From contig NZ_CP087723.1 of the NCBI RefSeq assembly GCF_024972735.1, positions 2,728,001-2,792,000 on the forward strand: a DNA stretch of 64,000 nt. The letters are read 5' to 3'. The DNA is from Halalkaliarchaeum sp. AArc-CO (GTDB taxonomy: Archaea; Halobacteriota; Halobacteria; Halobacteriales; Haloferacaceae). Below are positions 22,290 to 31,188 of this stretch, piece after piece (the first letter of the stretch is position 1; every line of letters begins with the position of its first letter). A model generated the notes under the pieces. The model saw only the letters and a program-made list of their open reading frames with translations, did not search any database and was not told where the DNA came from. Both the position numbers and the translations under genes were made by a program.

Positions 22290-25058
22290 TTACCGCTCGG
22301 TCGGCGCAGCCCCGGACGTCTCCCCGCCCGCGGGCGCTCCCTCGGACGCCTCGGTGGCGGCCCGGCGACGGTTCCGGATCACGCCGGCAACGAGCATCGC
22401 CGCCCCCACCCCGCGCAGGACGAGGTCGTTCGAAAGCGTAAACAGCGTGACGTCGGCGCCGACGAGCCCGAGCATCGTTCCCGCGGGCATGAGCACCATC
22501 CCCGGCACCGACAGCAGCACGGCGGCGACGATGAAGCCGACCCGCGAGGATCGGGAGACGTCGGTGCGGTAGTAGCCGATGATCGCGATCCCGAGCGCGT
22601 ACACGCCCGCGAACATCGCGACAACCGGGGCGACGACCTCCGGCAGGAAGAACCCGAGGTCGGTCATGTCGGCCCACGAGAGGACCGACGCCTCGCCGGG
22701 CGGGGCGTCCTCGGGGATCCGCAACAGCAGGATTCCCGGCGCGAACACGAACGCAAAGGGCACCAGAATCTTGTTCAGCGACAGCAAGAACGCGAGCTTC
22801 CCGGTCGGGAACGGATCCGACTTCGCCACCCCGGCGGCGGCGTAGGCGGCGACCATCACCGGCGGCGTCACGTCGGCCATCAGCCCCAGGTACAGGACGA
22901 ACAGGTGTGCCGCGAGGATGGCGATTCCGAACTCCGGCAGCACCGGGCCCAGGAGCACGACGATGATGATGTACATCACCGTCGTCGGCATCCCCATTCC
23001 GACGACGACCGAGGCGATCCCCGCCAGGATCAAAAGCAGAACGAGCGACCCGCCGCTGACGTCGAGGATCAGCGCCCGGAAGCTCCCGCCCAGTCCGGTG
23101 AGGTTAATGACGCCGGGAATGACGCCGGCTGCGGCGACCGCGATCACGACGACCGTCGCCGTCCGAGCGCCCGAGTCCATCGACTTGAGCACGAACGACA
23201 CGAAGCTCCCGGCACGGGTGGTGGCGACCTCGCGGTCGAGCTTCGCGTCGATCAACTCTGCGGCGGCGTCGACGGAGTCGTCCAGGTTCAAAAGCGGTGC
23301 CTCGCCCCGGGGATCCGCGAGCAGGAACAGCACGCTGATTCCGATGACGATCGCGCCCAGCGAGGAGAGCGCCTCGACGGCGGCGGCCCCCAGCGACAGC
23401 CCGACGCCGGTCGTCCCGGCGATGAGCTCGGTCGGCGGGACACCGTACAGGTGCCAGGAGACGACCGTTGCGGCGTATCCCGCGGCGACCGCCCCGACCA
23501 GGTACGGGCCCGTTCGTTCGTTGTACGCCGCCACCATGGCGATCAGCGCGACGGTAGCGATGATGGTGAACCAGCCCGCCCGGCCGATCGAGAGCCGCGC
23601 GATCACGAGGTAGTACAACAGCAGCCCCAGCGGTACGAGATAGAACCACCCCCGCCGCATGTGGGGGCCGATGTCGAGCAGCTCGTCGCGGTCGAGCCCG
23701 CCGATCCCGTGTTTGACTGCCTCGAAGTGGACCATCACCCACATTCCGAAGAAGAACGCAAGCGCAGGCAGCGTGGCGGCGATGATCACCTCGCGGAACG
23801 GCGTCCCGGTGAACTCGACGATCAGGAACGCCGCCGCGCCCATCACCGGCGGGAGGATCTGTCCCCCCGAGGAGACGGACGACTCCACCGCGCCGGCGAA
23901 CTCCGGCGAGTAGCCCGACCGCTTCATCAACGGGATCGTCAACGCCCCGGTCGTCACCGTGTTCGCGACCGACGATCCGGAAAGCATCCCCATGAAGCCC
24001 GAGGAGACGACGCTGGCCTTCGCCGGGCCGCCTTCCCGTGTCCCGGTGATCGAGTACGCGAGGTCGATGAACCACTTGCCGGCGCCGGACATCTCCAGGA
24101 ACGCACCGAAGAGGATGAAGATGTAGATGAACCGCACCGACACCCCCACGGGGACACCCAGGATCCCCTCGACGGTGTACCAGAGGTTCTGGACGATCTG
24201 GTCCCACCGCAGTTCGGAGGTGGCGAAGATCCCGATCCCGGGAGCACCACGCGGGATGAGGAACCCGTACTTCGCGTAGACAATAAAGAGGCTCACCAAC
24301 CCCATCAGGAGAATCCCCAGCGCCCGACGGGTCGCCTCCAGCACGAGAAGGATCGCGAGCACGCCCATCAGATACGCGACCGGGTACGTCGCCAGTGGGC
24401 CCACCGCCAGCGGTTCGAGGAACGGGTACACCTCGCCGAGCGTGCCGGCGCCCCGCAGGCCCCGAACGCGCACGACGTCCGTAATTTCGCTGTAGCGAGT
24501 GACGTAGTAGGCGGTCGGCAAAAGCGACAGGAAAATGAGAACGACGTCAGAGGGGGTGACCCGGTCGGAGTTCTCATCGACGAAAAACCAACTGGCCCAC
24601 CCGCGGAGCCGTTCGACCCCACGGGAGACGGGGTGGTCGCCCAGTCGATCGCGCACCGCCGCCACGCTCCGCCCGCACCACTGGACGACGGCGCCGGTTC
24701 CGGTCGACCCGGGGTACAGGAGGAACGCGAGGATCAGCGCGAAATTGACGTGGATCGCCCGGATCTGGAGCTGCGCGAGCGCGCCGATCCGGATGTATCC
24801 GACGAACGGCACTGTGAACCCGAACGTGAACCCTCGGGCAGCGAGCCACATCTGGAACGCCGAAAAGGAGATCGCGACGATCGCGACGACGACTGCCGCA
24901 ATCCCGCGGACGTTCCGTTTCTTCTCGATCTCTTCGAGCACCTCGTCGGCAGCCGACGCCGCGGTGCTCCCGCGTTTGGCGACACCACCGCCATCGGGTG
25001 CGGGTTCGCCGCCGGGAGCACGGTCGTCGTCGGGAAAACCTTCGTTGTGTGTGGTCAT
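22290..25058 (-). CDS. TRAP transporter fused permease (small plus large subunit)
   Basis: The 922-residue membrane protein combines the DctQ-like and DctM-like parts, as usual for TAXI-type TRAP systems. There is an N-terminal soluble acidic tail (to about 45), many hydrophobic helices, and large-subunit motifs such as MGMLSGSSVANTVTTGALTI, GGQILPPVMGAAAFLIVEFT and GMGMPTTVMYIIIVVLL. It uses an ion gradient (Na+ or H+) to import organic acids or amino acids delivered by the binding protein. It lies in an operon after the TAXI binding protein and the DUF1850 gene. The C-terminal ~30 residues are Ala/Gly rich and variable. Confidence 0.9.
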   Translation of the reverse strand: MTTHNEGFPDDDRAPGGEPAPDGGGVAKRGSTAASAADEVLEEIEKKRNVRGIAAVVVAIVAISFSAFQMWLAARGFTFGFTVPFVGYIRIGALAQLQIRAIHVNFALILAFLLYPGSTGTGAVVQWCGRSVAAVRDRLGDHPVSRGVERLRGWASWFFVDENSDRVTPSDVVLIFLSLLPTAYYVTRYSEITDVVRVRGLRGAGTLGEVYPFLEPLAVGPLATYPVAYLMGVLAILLVLEATRRALGILLMGLVSLFIVYAKYGFLIPRGAPGIGIFATSELRWDQIVQNLWYTVEGILGVPVGVSVRFIYIFILFGAFLEMSGAGKWFIDLAYSITGTREGGPAKASVVSSGFMGMLSGSSVANTVTTGALTIPLMKRSGYSPEFAGAVESSVSSGGQILPPVMGAAAFLIVEFTGTPFREVIIAATLPALAFFFGMWVMVHFEAVKHGIGGLDRDELLDIGPHMRRGWFYLVPLGLLLYYLVIARLSIGRAGWFTIIATVALIAMVAAYNERTGPYLVGAVAAGYAATVVSWHLYGVPPTELIAGTTGVGLSLGAAAVEALSSLGAIVIGISVLFLLADPRGEAPLLNLDDSVDAAAELIDAKLDREVATTRAGSFVSFVLKSMDSGARTATVVVIAVAAAGVIPGVINLTGLGGSFRALILDVSGGSLVLLLILAGIASVVVGMGMPTTVMYIIIVVLLGPVLPEFGIAILAAHLFVLYLGLMADVTPPVMVAAYAAAGVAKSDPFPTGKLAFLLSLNKILVPFAFVFAPGILLLRIPEDAPPGEASVLSWADMTDLGFFLPEVVAPVVAMFAGVYALGIAIIGYYRTDVSRSSRVGFIVAAVLLSVPGMVLMPAGTMLGLVGADVTLFTLSNDLVLRGVGAAMLVAGVIRNRRRAATEASEGAPAGGETSGAAPTER

Positions 25059-25107
25059 GCGTTAGTCGTGTTCGATGTCGTACTCGCTTGTCACGCCCCA
25101 TCCTCGC

Positions 25108-25587
25108 CTATCTAATTCGGATTTCGACCGTTCCGCCGTCGGCCATCCCCGAGAGATCGTACCGCGTTCCGTCGACGACGAGATCGTGATCGGCGATGAG
25201 ACCAGTCGAGATCCGGAGCGTCCCGTATTCCTGTCCGTCGATGTCGTACACGTATCTCCCGTCCTGCTGTGTGACTTCGGCGTGCGAGGGGAGACCGGCA
25301 CCGAACGAACTGAACTCCATTCTGTCCATTACCAGCTTCCCGTCCGAGACGACGTAAACGTCCCGAACGAGCGTCCGTTCGACGCTGTGCTCGTATTCGA
25401 TAACGACTTCGGCGCCGTCGGCGACGTCGACTGCGGTCAGTTCCTCGCCGGTCTCGTCGGTGACGATCAGCGTCTGGTCGGCCGAAAGGACGCTCCCGAC
25501 ACCACCGAACGGAGCCACGAAGAGCCCGACGGACAGGACCGCTGCGAGCCCGACGAGGACGGCGTACGGCCACAGCCGACGGGACAC
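25108..25587 (-). CDS. DUF1850 protein of the TAXI-TRAP operon
   Basis: The 159-residue protein has one N-terminal membrane helix (LWPYAVLVGLAAVLSVGLFV) and an extracellular beta-rich domain (TLIVTDETGEELTAVDVADG; VVIEYEHSVERTLVRDVYVV). DUF1850 genes regularly sit between TAXI binding proteins and TRAP permeases. The role is unknown; assembly or substrate handling is assumed. It starts two bases after the binding-protein stop, which supports co-transcription. Confidence 0.75.
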   Translation of the reverse strand: MSRRLWPYAVLVGLAAVLSVGLFVAPFGGVGSVLSADQTLIVTDETGEELTAVDVADGAEVVIEYEHSVERTLVRDVYVVSDGKLVMDRMEFSSFGAGLPSHAEVTQQDGRYVYDIDGQEYGTLRISTGLIADHDLVVDGTRYDLSGMADGGTVEIRIR

Positions 25588-25588
25588 G

Positions 25589-26551
25589 CTAGTCGAAGTA
25601 GCGTGCTGCGCCCTCGTGGAGGTCGATCGGCATCCCGTCCTGGGCCGTCTCGACGCTGATGAAGTCGGTCTTGATCGTCAGCCGATCGAGGTTGTCGAAG
25701 ATCGCCGCCGTCACGTCCTCAACGATGTCCGCGGAGTACTCCTCGCGGGTCGCGATCATCGCCTGGACGGAGACGGTGTCGACGTCCTCGCCGATCCCCT
25801 CGTAGGTGCCGCCGGGGATGGTGTCGTCGGCGAACCACTCGGCGGCGTCACGTGCGGCCTGCCGCTCGTCGTCGGACATGTTCAAAATCTCGATGTCTGC
25901 AGTGGTCGCCAGTTCCTCGACAGCACCGACTGGCCAGCCACCCACGACGAACGCGGCGTCGACGTCGCCGTCGCGGATCTGGTCTGCCGCCTGCGTGAAG
26001 TCGGTGTTCTGCTCGTCGAAGTCGTCCGGCGTCAGCCCGGCGACCGACTCGAGGATCTGCAGGGCGTTGACCTGCGTCCCGCTGCCGAGGTCGCCGGTGT
26101 TGACCGCCGCGCCCTCCATGTCGGCGATCGAGTCGATCCCGGCGTCGGGTCGAGTGATGATGTGGATCGTCTCGGGGTACAGCGTCGCCACGCCCTGGAG
26201 GTTCTCGATCGGGTCGCCCTCGAACGCCTCGAGACCGGTGCCGTTTGCCGCGAAGAAGGCGATGTCGTTTTGGATCAGCGCGAAGTCGGCGTCGCCGGAG
26301 CCGAGACTCCCGACGTTTTCGACGGACGCCCCCGTGGCGGAGACTTCCATGTCGTAATCGGTGTTGTCCTCGACGATTCCCTCAAACTCGCCGGACAACG
26401 GAAAGTACGTCCCGCCCGTGCCGCCGGCGTGCCAGCGGATGACTTCCGCCTCGTCGTCGCCCAGACAGCCCGCCAGGCCGACGATTCCTGCCGCTCCGAG
26501 TCCTTTGAGTACGTCCCGTCGGTCGACGTGTCCGTTGATATTGGATGTCAT
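25589..26551 (-). CDS. TAXI-family TRAP substrate-binding lipoprotein
   Basis: The 320-residue protein starts with a Tat/lipoprotein signal (VDRRDVLKGLGAAGIVGLAG then CLGDDE, lipobox LAGC). The binding domain begins IRWHAGGTGGTYFPLSGEFE and continues with MEVSATGASVENVGSLGSGD and ADFALIQND, the TAXI pattern. It captures substrate outside the cell and delivers it to the fused permease. It is the first gene of the three-gene operon. ATG 26551 places the RR motif near residue 11. The substrate is not evident; glutamate and C4-acids are common for the family. Confidence 0.9.
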   Translation of the reverse strand: MTSNINGHVDRRDVLKGLGAAGIVGLAGCLGDDEAEVIRWHAGGTGGTYFPLSGEFEGIVEDNTDYDMEVSATGASVENVGSLGSGDADFALIQNDIAFFAANGTGLEAFEGDPIENLQGVATLYPETIHIITRPDAGIDSIADMEGAAVNTGDLGSGTQVNALQILESVAGLTPDDFDEQNTDFTQAADQIRDGDVDAAFVVGGWPVGAVEELATTADIEILNMSDDERQAARDAAEWFADDTIPGGTYEGIGEDVDTVSVQAMIATREEYSADIVEDVTAAIFDNLDRLTIKTDFISVETAQDGMPIDLHEGAARYFD

Positions 26552-26655
26552 ATACCAGTAAGTCGAACGGGATGAGCAGCTATAATGGTTTTCCCCGCGG
26601 TTTATATTAAGGCAGTTTAAATATCCCTGTCGAGAAATAACCGCCTGCCGACAGC
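26552..26655 (-). promoter_or_regulatory. Promoter region of the TRAP operon
   Basis: The gap between the radical SAM gene and the TRAP operon is strongly A/T-rich compared with its surroundings. Read on the minus strand it contains ATATTTAAACTG and TAATATAAACC, two TATA-like elements 65-90 bp before the binding-protein ATG, then TATAATGG-like bases read on the + strand near 26580. At least one promoter is likely here. Confidence 0.4.
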
Positions 26656-27651
26656 TCACGCCAGCGGCGTCCGCTCGACCACAGTACCGTCGACGGTCGG
26701 ATACTGTTCGACGATCTCGCCGTCCGCGAGGTCGCCCTCCTCGATCATCTCCTCGAGAAGCCACCAGGCGACCTCGACGTGGCTCCGCTTTGCGGTGTAA
26801 AACTCCTCGGGAACGCCCAGTTCCTCGAACCGTTCTGGTTCCGCCTTGGTCTTCCCGTAGACGATGGTGCCGTCGTCGGTGATCTCGTCGAACTCCCGAC
26901 GAACGTTCCTGGCCATCCGTTTGAGCCTGTTGCGGTGCTGGGCGGCGTCCTTGAACACGCTGGTACAGAAGTAGACGCGCTCGTGGGCGGCCATCTCCTC
27001 GAGGATCGCGGTTTTCGACCCGTCGACGGCGGACATATGGCCCTCCTGGAGTTCGAATCCCTCCTGTTGCATCCGGCGGTAGTTGCCCTGGCTCATCTCG
27101 AACTCGTTGACGTTGCAAAACTCCGCGGCGCCCTCGTCGAGAAACTCCAGGAACTCCGGTTCCGCACGGATCCCGGGAATCTCGAAGGCCGGCGTGAGAC
27201 CCTCCTCGCGGGCGACATAGAGGATGTCTTCCCACTCCGTGCCGTGGAGATCGCCCCACAGTTCCAGCGGGGGATGAAACCGGATCTCGTCGAGACCGGC
27301 CTCCGCGAGCCGCCGCATGTTCTCCCGCCCGCCCGTGATTCCGGTGTAGAGGTGGATGTGGTGATCCTCGCCGAACTCGTCTTTCAACAGCCGGATGTAG
27401 CGACAGGTCCGTTCCATCGCCTCCTGTGGCTCGCCGCCGGTGATCGACGAGCCCAACGCGTCCATGCGTTTCGCCTCCTCGATGACGTCCTCGTCTGACT
27501 CGACGAGCCGTTCGTTCGCGTAGACGTCAGTGACGTTCTTGCGGTTCTCCCCGAGCGGGCAGTAAAAGCAGTCGCGCTGGTCGCAGTAGCCGTACACGAA
27601 AAGCACCAGCTTGCCGCCTTTAGCGCACTGTTTGCACCCCTCGGAGATCAT
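26656..27651 (-). CDS. Radical SAM protein with unusual CX4CX2C motif
   Basis: The 331-residue protein has GYCDQRDCFYCPLG in place of the usual CX3CX2C: the first two cysteines are four residues apart. TGGEP-like SSITGGEPQEAMERTCRYIR supports SAM binding. An extra N-terminal pair CKQC (residues 6-9) precedes the barrel. The C-terminal third is helical without obvious extra cluster ligands. It is a cytosolic archaeal family I cannot assign to a reaction. It sits upstream of the TRAP operon on the same strand, 104 bp before its promoter region, and is divergent from OsmC. Confidence 0.82.
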   Translation of the reverse strand: MISEGCKQCAKGGKLVLFVYGYCDQRDCFYCPLGENRKNVTDVYANERLVESDEDVIEEAKRMDALGSSITGGEPQEAMERTCRYIRLLKDEFGEDHHIHLYTGITGGRENMRRLAEAGLDEIRFHPPLELWGDLHGTEWEDILYVAREEGLTPAFEIPGIRAEPEFLEFLDEGAAEFCNVNEFEMSQGNYRRMQQEGFELQEGHMSAVDGSKTAILEEMAAHERVYFCTSVFKDAAQHRNRLKRMARNVRREFDEITDDGTIVYGKTKAEPERFEELGVPEEFYTAKRSHVEVAWWLLEEMIEEGDLADGEIVEQYPTVDGTVVERTPLA

Positions 27652-27831
27652 GAAGTAGCCGTGTTAGCGTCTCCGAGACCAAAAAGCGTGCGAAATCCGA
27701 TCTGCCGGTCGTTCCTGTCGCAGCCCGTCGTGTCTCGCCTGCCGGGCGGCGAGTCTTGCCGACGCCGTCGACAACGGACGCGTGTTGCCGGGGCGAACGC
27801 CTCTTTACGTGGTCCGTCCCGAACGAAGAGT

Positions 27832-28302
27832 GTGAGCCAGAAACAGGAGCAATCCGAACGCGACTCCGTACCGACCTTCGGCGTGACAGCGACCGCAGAG
27901 ACAGCCACGAAAACGACCGTCCAAGCCCGCGGATTCGAGTTCGTGATCGACGAACCCGAAGACCTCGGGGGAGAAAACGCCGGCCCGAACCCCGTCGAGT
28001 ATCTGGCGGGATCGCTCGCCGGCTGTCTGAACGTCGTCTGCCACCTCGTCGCCGACGAGTACGGCATCGAGATCGACGATCTCGAGTTCGAGATCGAAGG
28101 CGAACTCGACCCGTCGAAGCTGCTCGACGACGCCGAAGGCGTCCGGGCGGGCTACCAGGGACTTCGCGTCGGGATCGACGCGACGACCGACGCCGACGAG
28201 GCGACCCTCCAGGAGTGGCTGGCGGAAGTCGAGGACCGCTGTCCGGTCACCGACAACGTCGCCAACGAGACGCCGGTCGCGATCGAACTGACGGCCCAGT
28301 GA
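27832..28302 (+). CDS. OsmC/Ohr-family peroxide-reducing protein
   Basis: The 156-residue OsmC-fold protein has LGGENAGPNPVEYLAGSLAG then CLNVVCHLVADEYG, where the first Cys follows the SLAGC motif, and a second Cys near the C-terminus in VEDRCPVTDNV. The family reduces organic hydroperoxides using a cysteine pair. The GTG start at 27832 is used because the upstream frame has no protein character; CTCTTTACGTGG about 30 bp before it could be the TATA region. It is divergent from the radical SAM gene. Confidence 0.85.
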   Translation: MSQKQEQSERDSVPTFGVTATAETATKTTVQARGFEFVIDEPEDLGGENAGPNPVEYLAGSLAGCLNVVCHLVADEYGIEIDDLEFEIEGELDPSKLLDDAEGVRAGYQGLRVGIDATTDADEATLQEWLAEVEDRCPVTDNVANETPVAIELTAQ

Positions 28303-28478
28303 CGGAGCTCGGCAGCGAGAATCGCCGAATCCGTGGCATCTGTGTTGTATTTTAATTACAATACCGCCTCATCTCCGAGATCCTATCCGCCGATATACGG
28401 GCTTTTATAACTCTCTCCCGGCCTAGGTATTGCAATCAAAGCACAATACTTTAGTACACCATGCACAAATAGGCTTGT

Positions 28479-29111
28479 ATGGCAATGGGCACATCGACCA
28501 AGAACGTGTTCGATTACGAGTGGGAGTATTCACCGCGGGTGACGACCCTATTTGGGGTTTTCACTGCGGTTGCGCTAGTTGGCTGGCTGGTGACTGTGAT
28601 CCTGACGGCGATTCACATGTTCGCACTCCCTGCAATTCCGGCTGACGCACCGGTGCAGGGAAGCATCGAAGTGATCACGAGTCAGTGGGCGTACGTCTTC
28701 GGGATCCCGCTTGCGACGCTGGGTGGGTTCTACTACCTGACGACGATCGGGCTGGCGCTGTGGTGGTTCGACACCCGGCACCCGCTGATCATCAAGATCC
28801 TCACGCCGATCACCGTCACCGGCGTGCTGGCGTCGTCGTACTTCGTGTGGCTCCAGCTGGTTCCGATCGGCGAGATCTGCCCGTTCTGTATGGTCTCCGC
28901 CAGCGCGACGGTGATACTGCTGGGGCTCGAACTCGCCATCCTGCGCGTGAGTGACACCCCCTCGCTGGGAAGTATGCTCGGCGACTTCGGGACGGTTCTG
29001 GGTACCACCCGGTTTTCACAGATCCTCGTCCCGGTCACCATCGGCCTGCTGACCCTCGCCGGCATGTTCCTCGTTCCGATGCTTCCGCTCCCGGATCCGG
29101 TTCCGTTCTGA
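28479..29111 (+). CDS. VKOR-like membrane protein lacking the loop cysteines
   Basis: The 210-residue protein has four to five membrane helices. C134 and C137 form the CPFC active-site motif on the fourth helix (GEICPFCMVSASATV). The conserved VFGIPLATLGGFYYL segment is present. The extracytoplasmic loop before it (VQGSIEVITSQWAYVFGIP) carries no cysteine, whereas standard VKOR proteins have a pair there that relays electrons to a partner. It may therefore act alone or with a separate thiol partner. The 176-bp leader region holds GCTTTTATAACTC (about 28401), a good TATA element. Start ATG 28479; ATG 28485 is an alternative. Confidence 0.8.
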   Translation: MAMGTSTKNVFDYEWEYSPRVTTLFGVFTAVALVGWLVTVILTAIHMFALPAIPADAPVQGSIEVITSQWAYVFGIPLATLGGFYYLTTIGLALWWFDTRHPLIIKILTPITVTGVLASSYFVWLQLVPIGEICPFCMVSASATVILLGLELAILRVSDTPSLGSMLGDFGTVLGTTRFSQILVPVTIGLLTLAGMFLVPMLPLPDPVPF

Positions 29112-29142
29112 GTAGCGGACCGGTAGTGGGAACAATGAACCG

Positions 29143-29217
29143 CCTCGGGGTCAAGTGGTTCGAGAATCGAAGATTCTCGTCATCACGGAAATCTCCGATT
29201 TCCGTACGACCCCGAGG
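29143..29217. mobile_element. 75-bp double-hairpin element, copy B
   Basis: The ends CCTCGGGGTC / GACCCCGAGG, the length and the spacing match copy A at 2294-2368. Hairpin 1 reads GAGAATC-GAA-GATTCTC instead of GAGACGC-GGA-GCGTCTC: three base pairs differ and all remain paired. Hairpin 2 keeps its stem, with the loop changed from GGA to TCC. It lies 32 bp after the VKOR stop. Confidence 0.7.
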
Positions 29218-29320
29218 CACTCGGCCTGTCTTACCTGTAGATACCCCTTTCTGACGCGAAAACGATCGAGAGCAACGCGAAAAGAGCAAAAAGCGGCTGC
29301 AAAAAGCGGTTCGAAAATAC

Positions 29321-29337
29321 GGCGCCCCCGTGGCGCC
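29321..29337. terminator. Hairpin between converging transcription units
   Basis: GGCGCC-CCCGT-GGCGCC is a perfect 6-bp stem with a 5-nt loop, located just before the stop of the minus-strand gene at 29367 and preceded on the + strand by A-rich AAAAAGCGG repeats. A terminator role for one or both strands is plausible but not proven. Confidence 0.3.
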
Positions 29338-29366
29338 TGTGGGCAATTTCACCGAGTAGCCGATCG

Positions 29367-29945
29367 CTAGTTCAGCGTGGGGTTCGTCGGGTGGAACACA
29401 CCTGCCGGGTTCCCCCGGTGGACCCAAACGTGCAGCGCTGTAAACGGGGAGTCCGGAATGGGATGCCATCCCTCCTCCTCGGAGACAGCGAGCGAACGCC
29501 TCGACTCCTCGTCGGAAAAGTAGTTCGCTGGGGCGTTGAGAGTCCCCATGTGTGCGAACTCTACTGCACCGAGACGGAGATCATCGTCGTGGTCGGGGTC
29601 GTGAATGTCACCCGGTTCCGGACGGTAGTTCCCTGTGGTGTAGTAAACGAGCATGGGCGGCACCGTGATATCGGCGTCCACATCTTCGTCCGCCGCAATG
29701 AGAGCAGGGTTGACGAAGTGGAATCCCATACCCGGGACATACGGGGAGATCAATCCAGCGTAGCCATCGTCACGGGCTAGCTGTACGTCCCTGTACTTTC
29801 GCGTCGCGGCGCGAACTGCATTGAGTTCCGCTGTTAGCGTGTCGGCGCTCGCAGTGACCGACCCGACCGAGGCTAGACCGGCAACAGCTGCCGCAGTTCC
29901 CAGCAACGTTTCTCGTCTTGTCAGTTCGAATAACGACTGTTTCAT
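29367..29945 (-). CDS. Secreted conserved protein with Tat signal
   Basis: The 192-residue protein has an RR-type signal (TRRETLLGTAAAVAGLASVG then SVTASADT). The mature part includes KYRDVQLARDDGYAGLISPY, VPGMGFHFVNPALIA and LRLGAVEFAHMGTLNAPANY, ending HVWVHRGNPAGVFHPTNPTL. I recognise this as a widespread secreted family in haloarchaea and bacteria (VPGMGFHFxNPAL and LHVWVxxxNPxGxF motifs) without known function. Start ATG 29945. The upstream DNA is A/T-rich and probably contains its promoter. Confidence 0.75.
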   Translation of the reverse strand: MKQSLFELTRRETLLGTAAAVAGLASVGSVTASADTLTAELNAVRAATRKYRDVQLARDDGYAGLISPYVPGMGFHFVNPALIAADEDVDADITVPPMLVYYTTGNYRPEPGDIHDPDHDDDLRLGAVEFAHMGTLNAPANYFSDEESRRSLAVSEEEGWHPIPDSPFTALHVWVHRGNPAGVFHPTNPTLN

Positions 29946-30075
29946 CGCGAAGAGAGGAAGGGCACGCGAGGAGATAAACCATGCAGTATACATAACTAAT
30001 TTTCATTATAAATACAGCTCTTCGACGATCCGAGAGTATGAGAAAGTGTAAACCGACTGGTCGGCTACTGTCGTT

Positions 30076-31101
30076 GTGGCGAGTCCGTTACGATTCAGAT
30101 ACGCCCCCGGTTCCTGGAGCCCCGGCCGCGTCGAGTCGGATCTCTATCGGCCCCTGGACTCGAACCTGGGTGCAGACAGCGGCCGGCCGTGGTTCAAGCC
30201 CCCGTCGGGCTACCAGGCGCGACGGTTCGAGATGGACAACGGCGACGTCGCGCTGTTCTGCTGGGGGAGCGACGACGGCCCAGAGGGAACCGACGGCGGC
30301 CCCGCGGGCTACTGGATCGGCAACACCGAGACCCCCCAGCGCCTCTGGAAGACCGAGAAGTACGGCTTCGAGGAGATTCCGTATCCGATCAGCCGGTGGG
30401 CCGAGAAGGAACTGCTGGCCCAGCTACACCGGGAGTCGCCGTGGCTCGAACCGTATGCCCACATCTCGTGGTTCTTCTTGCCGGTGTTCCTCTCGAAGGA
30501 CGGTCGGGAGACGACCCGGGAATTCTTCCGGGACCACGCCGCCGGATTCCCGGACGCGACCCGCGAGGATGGCCTCTCGTTTTACGAATCCGTGCTGTCG
30601 ACCGGCGCGCTCGATCCGTACCGGGAGACGATGGCTGGCAAGCTCGGCACCTCCAAGCAGCTCGATCTCACCCGCATGCGGGCGGCGATGGGCGAGTTCG
30701 ACGCCGCCAAGCTCCTGATCGACGCCGGCTACGAGATCACCCCCGAAATCCCGGTGACGACGGGGCACTCGCTCGATTACCGCGCCGAGAAGTCCGGGAC
30801 GGAGCCGACGCTCGTGGAAGTCACCCGACCCCTTCCCCCGAGCCGACGGGCCGCCTCCACCCCCGTCGCCGCGGTGCGGGACACCGCCGAAACGAAAACC
30901 AGCGGTCAGTTGGAGGCCCACGCCGGCGGCGTCACCCTGTTCGTCGACTGCACGTCGTTCCCCGACGACGCCTGGGCGTCGGTGCTCGCCGAGAAGCCGG
31001 AAGTGCGACACCGACCCGCCGTCGTCTTCCGGTTCCGGCCAGACGGCCGGGTCGAGGGGTACCGGAAGGGCGCGGCGCTTGATCTCGGCGGCGCAGTCTG
31101 A
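30076..31101 (+). CDS. Conserved haloarchaeal protein (DUF5784-like)
   Basis: The 341-residue protein starts with GTG (MASPLRFRYAPGSWSPGRVE). It has a conserved RRFEMDNGDVALFCWG near residue 50 and TETPQRLWKTEKYGFEEIPY. The middle is helical, and the C-terminal half is beta-rich (EPTLVEVTRPLPPSRRAAST; VTLFVDCTSFPDDAWASVLA). The pattern matches what I recall as DUF5784, restricted to halophilic archaea. No catalytic motif is evident, and there is no signal or membrane segment. It stands as a single gene before the aminotransferase (87-bp gap), possibly co-transcribed. Confidence 0.78.
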   Translation: MASPLRFRYAPGSWSPGRVESDLYRPLDSNLGADSGRPWFKPPSGYQARRFEMDNGDVALFCWGSDDGPEGTDGGPAGYWIGNTETPQRLWKTEKYGFEEIPYPISRWAEKELLAQLHRESPWLEPYAHISWFFLPVFLSKDGRETTREFFRDHAAGFPDATREDGLSFYESVLSTGALDPYRETMAGKLGTSKQLDLTRMRAAMGEFDAAKLLIDAGYEITPEIPVTTGHSLDYRAEKSGTEPTLVEVTRPLPPSRRAASTPVAAVRDTAETKTSGQLEAHAGGVTLFVDCTSFPDDAWASVLAEKPEVRHRPAVVFRFRPDGRVEGYRKGAALDLGGAV

Positions 31102-31188
31102 TCCTCACGACTCCCCGCTCGATTCTCGAACCGGCGGAACCCAACCGATTCATCAACTTATAACTCCGGGTGTGTCGAAGCCTGAACT

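Noticed and set aside
22188-25115. 975-residue open frame on the + strand across the TRAP permease gene
   Set aside because: It is antisense to a clear membrane transporter, is composed almost entirely of Arg, Asp, Gly and Pro, and has no recognisable motif. Long antisense frames are expected at this G+C content.
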